This document shows positions 14,248 to 24,495 of a stretch of 24,520 nt of DNA, in pieces. How positions within the stretch are numbered: position 1 is the stretch's first letter; each line of letters starts with the position of its first letter. Position numbers and translations under genes: made by a program. The DNA is from Chloroflexota bacterium. Its GTDB lineage: Bacteria > Chloroflexota > Limnocylindria > Limnocylindrales > CSP1-4. Under the pieces are notes generated by a model that saw only the letters and a program-made list of their open reading frames with translations, had not been told where the DNA came from and did not search any database. The DNA lies in contig JADGQH010000008.1 of assembly GCA_017881985.1 (NCBI GenBank), positions 1 to 24,520 on the forward strand, in the 5' to 3' direction.

Positions 14248-15570
14248 TCAGGTGATCGGCGTCGTCCCCGCCACCGGTTCTGGCGCATGCGCCTCCCCCG
14301 GGGCGACCTGCCGCATGTCGAACGCGGACAGCTCCGGGAATGCGCGGATGATGGCGACGAGCCCAATCAGGCAGAGGAACCCCCCGCTGACGACGGAGAG
14401 CTGTGCCCCCGCCACGGAGGCAACCGCGCTCGCCTCCATGTCCCCGAGGCGCGGACCCCCGGTCACGACCAGGATGTGGATCGAGGTCACCCGGCCCCGG
14501 AGCTCGTCGGGGGTGAGCAGCTGCACGATCGCACTTCGGAGGACCGCCGTGATCACGTCGGCCGCGCCGGCGGCCGCCAGGAAGACCAGCGCGAGTGGGA
14601 AGCTGAACGTGCACAGCCCGAACGCGGTGATCGCCAGGCCCCATCCCGCGGACGCCCAGAGGACCGCGCGCCCGGTCCTCCGGACGCGCCCGACCCACCC
14701 GGTCAGCAGCGCCCCGACGAGCGCTCCGGCCGCCGGGGCGGCGGCCAGCAGGCCGAGCCCGGCCGGGCCGACGTGGAAGACACCGAGGGCCAGGACCGGG
14801 AACAGCGCGGTCGGCATCCCGAAGACCATCGCGTTGAGGTCCACCACGAACGTGCCCAGGATCGCGCGGCGGCGGCGTGCGAAGCGCAGGCCTTCCGCGA
14901 TCGCAGCGAGGCTTGGCCGGACCGCTCCATGGGCCGGCGGGATCGGCGCGATGACGAGGAGCGCCGCGATCGCGGCGCCGAATGTGATCGCGTCGAACAC
15001 GTAGCCGGCCGCGATGCCGAGGGTGGCGATGACCAGCCCGCCGATCGCCGGGCCGACGACACCAGCCGCCTGGAAGTTGAGCTGGCCCAGCGCGAGGGCC
15101 GCCGGCAGCCGCTCCCGCGGCACGAGCCGCGGCACCGCCGACGACCGCGCCGGCTGGTCGATCGCGCCGAGGCCGGCGGCGACGAACGCGACCGCGTAGA
15201 TCGCCAGGACCGGGGGAGCCGGCAGCAGTGCGAGCCCTGCGAGCGTCGCGCTCACGACCGCCAGCCCGGCCTGGGTCGCGAGCAGCAGCCGGCGACGATC
15301 GACGGCGTCCGCGACAACGCCCCCGCCGAGCGAGAAGGCCATGATCGGCACGACCTGGACGAGGGCGAGGGCACCGATCGCCAGCGGGGTTCCGGTCAGG
15401 ACGTACAGCTGGTACGGCAGGACGATCGCCGTGACCTGGCGGCCGAGCCCACTGACCACCTGGCCGATCCAGAGCATCCGGAAATCCCGGTCGCGCCGGA
15501 GCGGCTCCACGTCGACGATGAGCCCCCGCAGCCGGTCACGACGTCGGACGGGCTCGGTCGGCTGCGGCAT
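14248..15570 (-). CDS. MFS transporter (EntS/MFS_3-like exporter)
   Basis: The protein has 440 residues and about 12 membrane segments. The cytosolic loop between segments 2 and 3 has GGGVVADAVDRRRLLL, the MFS motif A variant (GxxxDxxxRRxxL). The opening FRMLWIGQVVSGLGRQVTAI, split as FRMLWIGQ and VSGLGRQVTAI, and LPYQLYVLTG are typical of the EntS/MFS_3 group, whose members export siderophores, drugs or other small molecules. The substrate cannot be read here and there are no biosynthetic genes nearby. The start ATG 15570 is near the hydrophobic region as expected; GATCAT lies 6 nt upstream as a possible -10. The gene follows the dikinase terminator, so it is probably transcribed separately. 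Confidence 0.88.
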   Translation of the reverse strand: MPQPTEPVRRRDRLRGLIVDVEPLRRDRDFRMLWIGQVVSGLGRQVTAIVLPYQLYVLTGTPLAIGALALVQVVPIMAFSLGGGVVADAVDRRRLLLATQAGLAVVSATLAGLALLPAPPVLAIYAVAFVAAGLGAIDQPARSSAVPRLVPRERLPAALALGQLNFQAAGVVGPAIGGLVIATLGIAAGYVFDAITFGAAIAALLVIAPIPPAHGAVRPSLAAIAEGLRFARRRRAILGTFVVDLNAMVFGMPTALFPVLALGVFHVGPAGLGLLAAAPAAGALVGALLTGWVGRVRRTGRAVLWASAGWGLAITAFGLCTFSFPLALVFLAAAGAADVITAVLRSAIVQLLTPDELRGRVTSIHILVVTGGPRLGDMEASAVASVAGAQLSVVSGGFLCLIGLVAIIRAFPELSAFDMRQVAPGEAHAPEPVAGTTPIT

Positions 15571-15596
15571 CGCGACATGATCCCACCCGGGACGGC

Positions 15597-15626
15597 ACGA
15601 AGCCCGGCCTCGCGGCCGGGCTTCGT
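15597..15626 (-). terminator. Strong hairpin terminator after the dikinase gene
   Basis: A 13-bp perfect stem (15597-15609 with 15614-15626) closes a TCGC tetraloop. It lies about 75 nt past the dikinase stop and 27 nt upstream of the MFS start. It lacks a T run but is the strongest hairpin in the window. A weaker 6-bp hairpin (15640-15657) lies between it and the stop. Confidence 0.75.
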
Positions 15627-15699
15627 CGAGTGGCTCGATGCCGGCGGATGCGCCGGCTGGGGCGGACCGGGTGGCGCGACCCGCCCGGTTGGCGGTGGG

Positions 15700-18465
<2,766 letters not shown>

Positions 18466-18547
18466 TGAGCGATACCTCCGGTGGTGGACACGGCGCGGCG
18501 CGCGAGACGGCGTGCCGCGGGGATGACCAAGTCAAGCTGACCGAGCG

Positions 18548-18553
18548 ATTGTA
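18548..18553 (-). promoter_or_regulatory. Candidate -10 box of the dikinase gene
   Basis: TACAAT on the minus strand stands out from GC-rich surroundings. It would give a leader of about 75 nt that includes the GGAGG ribosome site. No -35 hexamer is evident. Confidence 0.4.
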
Positions 18554-18677
18554 CCGCCGGGCGCCGCCGCTCCCGACCCGCGTCCGGCCCGTAGGGGCGG
18601 GTCCAATGGCCCGCTCGTGGCCACCGGCCGGCAACGACCCGCCGAGGCGGGCCCGGCGAAGCATGCCCGGCTCCGGC

Positions 18678-18719
18678 TACACTCGCGTCCGGCCAACGCG
18701 AATCACCGCCGCCAGGAGG
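18678..18719 (+). promoter_or_regulatory. Candidate promoter and ribosome site of the reductase gene
   Basis: TACACT (18678-18683) is a possible -10. AGGAGG (18714-18719) lies 11 nt before ATG 18731, with a second GAGGA directly against the start. The 265 bp between the divergent dikinase and reductase genes otherwise show only short GC-rich dyads. Confidence 0.4.
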
Positions 18720-18730
18720 CCCCGCGAGGA

Positions 18731-19552
18731 ATGAGCCATCACGTCGAGGACACCCGTGTCATCGCCGAGGACGCGCCCCAGTACAACGCCACGCTGGTCC
18801 GCCGCGAGGATCACTCGGCCGAGCTGGCGAGCTTCTGGGTGCGGCTCGACGGCGACGCGATCCCGTTCGAGGCCGGCCAGTACATGACGGCCGGCGTCTT
18901 CGCCGACGGCAAGCTCTGGCAGCGCCCGTACTCCGTCGCCTCGGCGCCGGCCGTCGCGGGGACGGAAGGCTACGAGCTCTACGTGCGCCTCGTGCCGGTC
19001 ATCCGGTTCACGACGCTCCTCTGGCGTCTCCGGGAAGGGGCGCGGATGCGGCTGATCGGGCCGAAGGGCCGCTTCATGCTCGAGCCCGACGACCACCGGA
19101 CCCACCTGTACGTCTCCACCGGGACCGGGATCGCGCCGTTCCTGGCCATGATCCGCCAGACCCAGCTGGCGGGGAGCCCGCGCAAGACCGTCGTCCTGCA
19201 TGGCGTCTCGTTCGCCGAGGAGCTGGGCTATCGCGAGATCCTGGAGAGCCTGGAGCGCGACGCCACCTACCCGCTCCGTTACGTCCCCACGGTGTCGCGG
19301 CCGCTGGACCCGCGGAACGCCGCCTGGGCGGGCCGGACCGGGCGCGTCGAGGCCGTGGTCGGCGACGTCTGCCACGACCTGCGCCTGTCCGCGGACCGGA
19401 CGGTCGTCTACATCTGCGGCAACCCCGAGATGATCCTCAACGTCGAAGGCGCGCTGATGGGGCGCGGCTTCCCGGAGTTCCACGTCAAGAAGGAGCTCTA
19501 CTGGCCGAAGGGCAAGGCGCCCGGCGAGGTGGCGGCGGCCACAGGAAGCTGA
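18731..19552 (+). CDS. Ferredoxin-NADP(+) reductase family flavoprotein (Fpr-like)
   Basis: The protein has 273 residues. Residues 15 to about 115 form the FAD-binding barrel with RPYSVAS (Arg65 to Ser68), the flavin-stacking motif. The NAD(P)-binding domain has STGTGIAPF (Gly131-Thr132-Gly133) and ICGNPEM. The end HVKKELYWPKGK parallels the C-terminal aromatic end of bacterial Fpr, where a Tyr-Trp pair covers the flavin, here with about 14 extra residues after it. Such enzymes pass electrons between NADPH and ferredoxin or flavodoxin in the cytosol. ATG 18731 is chosen from the ribosome site. It converges on hypB with a gap of 79 nt that holds a weak 6-bp hairpin (19571-19591). A direct tie to the hydrogenase is possible but not shown. 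Confidence 0.88.
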   Translation: MSHHVEDTRVIAEDAPQYNATLVRREDHSAELASFWVRLDGDAIPFEAGQYMTAGVFADGKLWQRPYSVASAPAVAGTEGYELYVRLVPVIRFTTLLWRLREGARMRLIGPKGRFMLEPDDHRTHLYVSTGTGIAPFLAMIRQTQLAGSPRKTVVLHGVSFAEELGYREILESLERDATYPLRYVPTVSRPLDPRNAAWAGRTGRVEAVVGDVCHDLRLSADRTVVYICGNPEMILNVEGALMGRGFPEFHVKKELYWPKGKAPGEVAAATGS

Positions 19553-19631
19553 CCGGCCCCGCCGCGGGGGCTGCCGCGGGCACCCCGGCAGTGGGCTCCG
19601 TCGTGGCCCGGCAGGCAGGGCCGCTGCGGTC

Positions 19632-20288
19632 CTATCGGTCGAGCCAGGCAATCCAGGCGTCGAGCCCCTCGCCGGTCGTCGCCGAGACGTCCAGGATCGG
19701 GACCCGCGGATTGAGCAGGCGCACGTCCGCCTCGAAGCTCCGCCGATCGAAGGACAAGTGCGGCATCAGGTCGATCTTGTTGAGCAGGATGAGGTCGGCA
19801 GCCTCGACAAGGTAGGGATGCTTGGCCGCCTTGTCGTCGCCCTCGGTCAGGCTGAAGAGGCCGACCTTGGCCGACTGTCCGAGGTCGAAGCCCACCGGAC
19901 AGATCAGGTTCCCGACGTTCTCGATGAAGAGCAGGTCCACCTGACCCAGCTCGATCTGGGCGAGCGCGTCGCGGACCTGGCTCGCCTCCAGGTGACACCC
20001 CTGGCCCGTCGAGATCTGGATCACCTTGTCGCACCAGCGTGCCAGCCGGTCGCCGTCTCGCCGCGTCGCGAGGTCGCCGACGAGGACGGCAGGGTGACGA
20101 CGGCCCTCGAGCGCGCGCAGCGTCGCCTCGAGGAGCGCCGTCTTGCCGCTGCCGGGCGCCCCGATCAGGTCGATCGAGAAGATGCCTCGACGCTGCAGCT
20201 CGGCGCGGTTGGCGGCGGCCACCTCATCGTTCGCCTCCAGGACGCGCTCCACGAGCGGGATCCGGGTCGTCTGCGCAGCCTCCGCCAT
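19632..20288 (-). CDS. hypB: Hydrogenase nickel incorporation GTPase HypB
   Basis: The protein has 218 residues. HypB hydrolyses GTP to drive nickel insertion into the [NiFe] hydrogenase large subunit, working with HypA in the cytosol. The P-loop GAPGSGKT spans residues 43-50; VGDLATRRDGDRL is the switch region; TGQGCHLEA carries the Cys-His of the G-domain metal site and ENVGNLICP its second Cys; NKIDL is the guanine-specificity motif. The N-terminus lacks both the CxxCGC high-affinity nickel motif and a His-rich stretch, so nickel storage must lie elsewhere. The ATG is 1 nt past the hypA stop, with GAGGAGGAG just upstream inside the hypA end, so translation is coupled. Confidence 0.96.
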   Translation of the reverse strand: MAEAAQTTRIPLVERVLEANDEVAAANRAELQRRGIFSIDLIGAPGSGKTALLEATLRALEGRRHPAVLVGDLATRRDGDRLARWCDKVIQISTGQGCHLEASQVRDALAQIELGQVDLLFIENVGNLICPVGFDLGQSAKVGLFSLTEGDDKAAKHPYLVEAADLILLNKIDLMPHLSFDRRSFEADVRLLNPRVPILDVSATTGEGLDAWIAWLDR

Positions 20289-20289
20289 G

Positions 20290-20631
20290 TCAGGACTCCT
20301 CCTCGATCGTGAGCGCGACGAGATCAAGCTCGTCACCGGCGGTCGGCACGGGTGACGGATCGCCGCATTCGCAGGCGACGAACGGGACCGGGCTCGGCCA
20401 CGTGCGCCCGCACGTGGAGCAGGTGATGGTCCACGGCCGCAGGTCGACGTTCAGGGTCGCGCCCGCGATCGGCGTTCCGTGGGTCACGGCCTCCCAGGAC
20501 ATCCTGAGCGCCTCGGGCTCCAGCCCACGCAGCGCGCCGACCGTGATGTCGACCTCGGTCACGCGCCCCGCAGCGGGCGCGTGACGCTGCACCTGGGCCG
20601 CGAGGGCCTCGGCGATCGAGAACTCATGCAC
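20290..20631 (-). CDS. hypA: Hydrogenase maturation nickel chaperone HypA
   Basis: The protein has 113 residues from GTG 20631. HypA binds nickel through its N-terminal Met-His-Glu and hands it to HypB and the hydrogenase. Starting at this GTG gives (M)HEFSIAEAL with His2 in the nickel site; the upstream ATG at 20640 would add three residues and bury that histidine, so it is less likely. The zinc domain has CSTC and CECG, the two Cys pairs, near residues 73 and 90. TACGAT (20644-20639) ends 7 nt before the GTG, so the transcript is probably leaderless. It is the first gene of the hypA-hypB operon and diverges from the hydrogenase operon. Confidence 0.95.
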   Translation of the reverse strand: MHEFSIAEALAAQVQRHAPAAGRVTEVDITVGALRGLEPEALRMSWEAVTHGTPIAGATLNVDLRPWTITCSTCGRTWPSPVPFVACECGDPSPVPTAGDELDLVALTIEEES

Positions 20632-20638
20632 GCGAAGC

Positions 20639-20644
20639 ATCGTA
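20639..20644 (-). promoter_or_regulatory. Candidate -10 box of hypA-hypB (leaderless)
   Basis: TACGAT on the minus strand ends 7 nt before GTG 20631. The annotated-looking ATG at 20640 overlaps this box, which argues against it as the start. Confidence 0.45.
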
Positions 20645-20793
20645 GCGCGCGAGGGCCGAAAGGCCGGCGAACGGGCCCCGACGGGTCCGGGAGCACGAGG
20701 CTCGTTGCCCGGGACGACTCGGCACGTCCATGTCGGGCCGTTGTGCCTGTGCCGAAGGGCCGATCTACAAGCGGCCAATCATGTGCCGATCGA

Positions 20794-20826
20794 TACCCTG
20801 TGTCTTGGAACAGCACAGCAGTCCAA
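20794..20826 (+). promoter_or_regulatory. Possible promoter and dyad before the hydrogenase operon
   Basis: TACCCT (20794-20799) could be a -10, about 90 nt before the receiver gene. The dyad TTGGA-N12-TCCAA (20805-20826) would then lie over the transcription start. Both parts are weak and no -35 is seen. This 258-bp divergent gap otherwise shows nothing I can name. Confidence 0.28.
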
Positions 20827-20889
20827 ACGGTCGAATGGACCGTGGACGCAGGAGCGGGCGGAGCGGGGCCGCCTCGGGACTGGACGGGA

Positions 20890-21285
20890 ATGGCACGCAT
20901 CCTTCTCGTGGATGACGACGCGGGGGTCGTCGCGCGGAACGCAGCCGCGCTGGAAGCGGACGGGCACGCCGTTTCGACGGCAGCCACCACCGCCCAGGGG
21001 CTCGACGCCGTGCGTCACGAGGCGCCCGACCTCGTGGTGCTCGAGGCGATGCTCGACGGCGCGATGGCCGGGTTCGACCTGGCGCGCACGCTCGCCCGCG
21101 AGTTCCCCGCGCTGCCCCTGATCATGCTCAGCCGGGTGGACGAGGTGATCTCCGATCGGGAGCTCGCGACGCAGGATCGGGATGACGGGTGGATGCCTGT
21201 CCAGCGATTCATGGAGAAGCCGGTCTCGCCCGAGGTTCTCGTGTACGAAGTCGATCACCTGCTCCCCGTGGCGCACGGGCGATGA
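20890..21285 (+). CDS. Stand-alone receiver-domain protein with Glu at the phospho-acceptor site
   Basis: The protein has 131 residues and consists of a single CheY-like receiver domain. The acidic cluster LLVDDDAG (residues 5-12), the Ser of MLSRVDE in place of the switch Thr/Ser, and the Lys of FMEKPVSP are all present. The residue that should accept phosphate is Glu52 (LVVLEAML), where relatives have Asp. The domain may therefore be locked in an active-like state or act only as a binding module. There is no output domain and no sensor kinase nearby. Its TGA overlaps the ATG of the antiporter-like subunit (ATGA), so it is translationally coupled to the hydrogenase genes. Its own ribosome site is weak. 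Confidence 0.88.
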   Translation: MARILLVDDDAGVVARNAAALEADGHAVSTAATTAQGLDAVRHEAPDLVVLEAMLDGAMAGFDLARTLAREFPALPLIMLSRVDEVISDRELATQDRDDGWMPVQRFMEKPVSPEVLVYEVDHLLPVAHGR

Positions 21286-23213
21286 GCCCGCTGATCGTCT
21301 TCCTGGTCGTCTTCCCGCTCGCCGTGAGCGGCGTGCTCCTCGCGGTGACGAAGGGCGCAATCCGGAATGCCATCGTGGTCGTCGCCTGCGGCGTGGTCGC
21401 CGCTGGAGCGGTTGTGACGGTCTTCACGTTCGGCAACGGGGATGCGGTCTTCTTCGGCCTGCCCGGTGGCCTGACCCCCGGGCACGCGATCCTGGTCATG
21501 GAGGCCATGATCGCCATCTTCATCGTGGTGGTGAGCCTCCAGAACAGGCGGGTCCTGGCGCCGATCATGGCCCTCGCCCAGCTGGGGATCGCCCTCTACC
21601 TGGACCTGGGCGGCCACCTGCCGGATCCCGACCCGCAGCGGCTCTTCTGGTTCGACCGGCTCACGATGGTGATGGTGCTCGTGATCGGGATCATCGGGCC
21701 CCTCATCTGCATCCACGCCCTCGGCTACATGCGCGACTACCAGCGCTCGAACCCGCAGATCGGCGGCCGGCGCACCTCGTTCTTCTTCCTGCTCTTCCTG
21801 TTCCTCGCGTCGATGTTCGGGCTCGTGGTGTCCAACGACCTGCCGATGCTGCACGTCTTCTGGGAGATCACGACGCTCTGCTCCTTCCTCCTGATCGGCT
21901 ACACGCGAACGAAGGAGACGGTCGGCTACGCCTTCGACGCGCTCAACATGAACCTGCTCGGCGGGCTGGGCTTCTCGGTCGCCATCCTGCTGTTGGCCGG
22001 CCAGCCCGACGGCCTCGACCTGGCGAAGCTGACTGCCGGCCCGGCCGCCGCAGCGCTCCTTCCCGCGATCGCGCTCATCTCGCTGGCGGGGATCACGAAG
22101 AGCGCCCAGATGCCGTTCTCGTCCTGGCTGCTGGGCGCGATGTACGCCCCATCCCCGACCTCCGCGCTGCTCCACTCGAGCACGATGGTCAAGGCGGGCG
22201 TCTTCCTCCTGCTGCGGCTCTCGCCGGCGATGGCCGGCTCCGCGGTCGGGACGCTGGTGGCGTTCGTCGGGCTGCTGACGTTCCTGTTCGTCTCGCTCGT
22301 CGCGGTGACCGAGCAGAACACGAAGAAGGTGCTCGCCTACTCGACGATCGGCAGCCTGGGCCTGATCGTCGGCTGCGCGGGGATCGGCACGCCCGAGCTC
22401 GTCTGGGTGGGCGTGATGATCGTGATCTTCCACGCGGTCGCCAAGGCGCTCCTCTTCCTCGTGGTCGGCACGCTGGAGAACCGGCTCTACACGAAGGACA
22501 TGGAGAACTTCGACACGCTCCTGAGCCGGATGCCGCGGGTCAGCGTCCTCGCCCTGACGGGGATCGCCGGGATGTTCATCGCGCCGTTCGGCATCGTGGT
22601 GGCCAAGTGGACCGCGATCCGCGCGTTCCTCGACGTCCCCGGCTTCGCCGGCGCCGCGTTCCTGATCATCATGGCCTTCGGGAGCTCGCTCACGATCTTC
22701 TACTGGGGCAAGCTCCTCATCAAGGTGCTCTCGATGCGCAGCATCGAGCCGTACGAGCGCTCGGTCGAGGCGCGGGTGACCCGCTACGAGTGGTTCGCCG
22801 AGGTCGTCCTCGCCGTCGGCGTGATCGGCATTGCAGCCGGGCTTGGCCTGATCTCCGAGCACGTCGTGGGCCCGTACGCGCTGACCGCCTTCTCGGCTGC
22901 TCCCGTGGTCTTCCTCCACCTCGACCCGGCGATGGTCGTGGTGATGCTGGTCGCCGTGCTCTTCCTGCCGGCGCTCGCCCTCTGGTCCTCGCGCCGGTCG
23001 GGCTACGACCAGGCGGACTTCTACACGAGCGGACGCAGCGCGAACGCCGGCCACCTGATGGGCGCGGCGCTCGGTGGGACGCGGACCGTGACCCTGCGCA
23101 ACTACTACCTCGACGGCGTCATCGACGGGGCGCTCGTGTTCCGGGCCGGCACGCTGGTGTGCGGCGTCGTCCTGGCCACCGCGGGCCTCGTCGCGCTGGT
23201 GGTGGCCCGATGA
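21282..23213 (+). CDS. Antiporter-like membrane subunit of a group 4 [NiFe] hydrogenase (EchA/HyfB/NuoL-like)
   Basis: The protein has 643 residues and about 16 membrane segments. It is the proposed ion-translocating subunit, related to NuoL and Mrp antiporters. The conserved Glu195 lies in HVFWEITTLCSFLLIGY, Lys273 in GITKSAQMPF, and His298 and Lys304 in HSSTMVKAG; TEQNTKKVLAYSTIGSLG is a signature of the family. The C-terminal part is longer than a bare antiporter core and ends with extra helices, as in EchA and HyfB. The start at ATG 21282 overlaps the receiver gene's stop; the open frame before it is the wrong continuation. The next gene again overlaps by ATGA, so the subunits are probably made in step. 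Confidence 0.93.
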   Translation: MSPLIVFLVVFPLAVSGVLLAVTKGAIRNAIVVVACGVVAAGAVVTVFTFGNGDAVFFGLPGGLTPGHAILVMEAMIAIFIVVVSLQNRRVLAPIMALAQLGIALYLDLGGHLPDPDPQRLFWFDRLTMVMVLVIGIIGPLICIHALGYMRDYQRSNPQIGGRRTSFFFLLFLFLASMFGLVVSNDLPMLHVFWEITTLCSFLLIGYTRTKETVGYAFDALNMNLLGGLGFSVAILLLAGQPDGLDLAKLTAGPAAAALLPAIALISLAGITKSAQMPFSSWLLGAMYAPSPTSALLHSSTMVKAGVFLLLRLSPAMAGSAVGTLVAFVGLLTFLFVSLVAVTEQNTKKVLAYSTIGSLGLIVGCAGIGTPELVWVGVMIVIFHAVAKALLFLVVGTLENRLYTKDMENFDTLLSRMPRVSVLALTGIAGMFIAPFGIVVAKWTAIRAFLDVPGFAGAAFLIIMAFGSSLTIFYWGKLLIKVLSMRSIEPYERSVEARVTRYEWFAEVVLAVGVIGIAAGLGLISEHVVGPYALTAFSAAPVVFLHLDPAMVVVMLVAVLFLPALALWSSRRSGYDQADFYTSGRSANAGHLMGAALGGTRTVTLRNYYLDGVIDGALVFRAGTLVCGVVLATAGLVALVVAR

Positions 23214-24064
23214 ACCCGATCGTGTGGGGCTTCGTGTTCGTCGTCGTCGCGCCGCTGTTCGGCGGCCTCCTCGCCGGGGTCGACCGGATCGTCAGCGCCC
23301 GGATGCAGGGCCGCGTGGGTCCGCCGCTCCTCCAGCCCTTCTACGACGTGGGCAAGCTCTTCCAGAAGGAGGCGCGGCAGGTCAATCCGATCGTGGAGCC
23401 GCTGCTCCTGGGCCACCTGGGATTCATGGCCGCGGCAGGGGCGATGGCCGTCGGCGGCACCGACCTCATCTTCACCGCGTTCGTGTTCGCCCTCGCGGCC
23501 CTCTGCCTCGTCCTTGCGGCAGGCTCGGTCAACTCGCCCTACAGCTTCGCCGGGGCGGAGCGCGAGCTGGTGGTCCTGCTGGCATCCGAGCCGTTCTTCA
23601 TCCTCATGCTGGCGGCCATCTGCAAGGTGACCGGGGAGAGCACGTTCGGGGGTGTCCTCGCCTCGCCCGTGCTGGTCGCGCTGCAGCTGCCCGGCGTGGT
23701 CCTCGCCTTCCTGTTCGTGGCCACGATCAAGCTCCGCAAGTCGCCCTTCGACATCTCGACCTCCCATCACCCGCACCAGGAGCTGGTGAGCGGGCTGACC
23801 TCGGACATGTCGGGGCGCCTGCTCGCCTACGTCGAGCTGGCCCACTGGTACGAGTCGGCGCTGCTGTGCGCCTTCGTCGTGCTCTTCTTCAACTGGAGCG
23901 TGCCGCTCGGGCTGCTCGCCTTCGCGATCGCCTACGGCCTGGAGGTCCTGGTCGACAACTCGACCTCGCGGGCGAAGTGGCAGCTGGTCCTGCGATCGAC
24001 GTGGGTCGTCACCCTGCTGCTCACCGGCGGCAACGTGCTCGCGCTCTTCCTCGTGGGCAGGTGA
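23210..24064 (+). CDS. NuoH-like membrane subunit of a group 4 [NiFe] hydrogenase (EchB/HyfC-like)
   Basis: The protein has 284 residues and about eight membrane segments. It anchors the soluble hydrogenase arm and connects it to the ion-translocating subunit. Family markers are RMQGRVGPPLLQPFYDVGKL, split as RMQGRVGPP and LLQPFYDVGKL, near residue 31, then NSPYSFAGAERE and RKSPFDISTSHHPHQELV, the acidic loop that faces the quinone-like cavity in complex I. The length matches EchB and HyfC and is shorter than NuoH. The ATG overlaps the previous stop. Confidence 0.93.
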   Translation: MNPIVWGFVFVVVAPLFGGLLAGVDRIVSARMQGRVGPPLLQPFYDVGKLFQKEARQVNPIVEPLLLGHLGFMAAAGAMAVGGTDLIFTAFVFALAALCLVLAAGSVNSPYSFAGAERELVVLLASEPFFILMLAAICKVTGESTFGGVLASPVLVALQLPGVVLAFLFVATIKLRKSPFDISTSHHPHQELVSGLTSDMSGRLLAYVELAHWYESALLCAFVVLFFNWSVPLGLLAFAIAYGLEVLVDNSTSRAKWQLVLRSTWVVTLLLTGGNVLALFLVGR

Positions 24065-24069
24065 GTCCG

Positions 24070-24495
24070 ATGTCCCTCTTCAAGCGCTCACCCTGGATCC
24101 TCCACTACGACGGGTCGAGCTGCAACGGCTGCGACATCGAGGTCCTCGCGTGCCTCACCCCGCTCTACGACGTCGAGCGGTTCGGGGTCGTGAACACCGG
24201 CAACCCGAAGCACGCCGACATCCTGCTGGTGACCGGCAGCGTCAACGAGCGGAACATCGAGATCATCCAGAACCTCCACCGCCAGATGCCCGACCCGAAG
24301 GTCGTCGTCGCGGTGGGGGCCTGCGCCTGCTCGGGCGGCATCTTCGCCCGCGCCTACAACATCCAGGGCGGCATCGACCAGGTCGTGCCGGTGGACGTCT
24401 ACGTCCCCGGCTGCGCCGCCCGCCCAGAGAGCATCATCGACGGCGTGGTCCAGGGCATCGCGGCGCTCGAGCAGAAGCGAAGGCGGACCGCGTGA
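24070..24495 (+). CDS. Small subunit of a group 4 [NiFe] hydrogenase (EchC/NuoB-like)
   Basis: The protein has 141 residues. It binds one [4Fe-4S] cluster that passes electrons to or from the nickel-iron site. Ligand candidates are Cys18 and Cys21 (SSCNGCD), Cys85 (GACACSGG, with Cys87 adjacent) and Cys115 (VPGCAARPE). SPWILHYDGSSCNGCDIE, PLYDVERFGV and NPKHADILLVTG are typical of hydrogenase, rather than complex I, members: they have CxxC in place of the adjacent Cys pair of NuoB. The residues after Cys115 are Ala-Ala where NuoB proteins have Pro-Pro. ATG 24070 is preceded by AGGTGA, which includes the upstream stop. The stop overlaps the next start. Confidence 0.94.
   Translation: MSLFKRSPWILHYDGSSCNGCDIEVLACLTPLYDVERFGVVNTGNPKHADILLVTGSVNERNIEIIQNLHRQMPDPKVVVAVGACACSGGIFARAYNIQGGIDQVVPVDVYVPGCAARPESIIDGVVQGIAALEQKRRRTA

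Noticed and set aside
20891..20909. TGGCACG at the receiver gene start, resembling a sigma-54 -24 element
   Set aside because: The -12 half (TTGCW) is missing at the right distance and the match lies inside the first codons of the gene.
20730..20915. A 61-codon open frame in the hypA/receiver gap
   Set aside because: No ribosome site, no hydrophobic or domain pattern, and it runs out of frame into the receiver gene.
21255..23054. A 599-codon minus-strand open frame opposite the antiporter-like subunit
   Set aside because: Its translation is almost all Arg, Glu, His and Asp, as expected from the antisense of a hydrophobic membrane protein.
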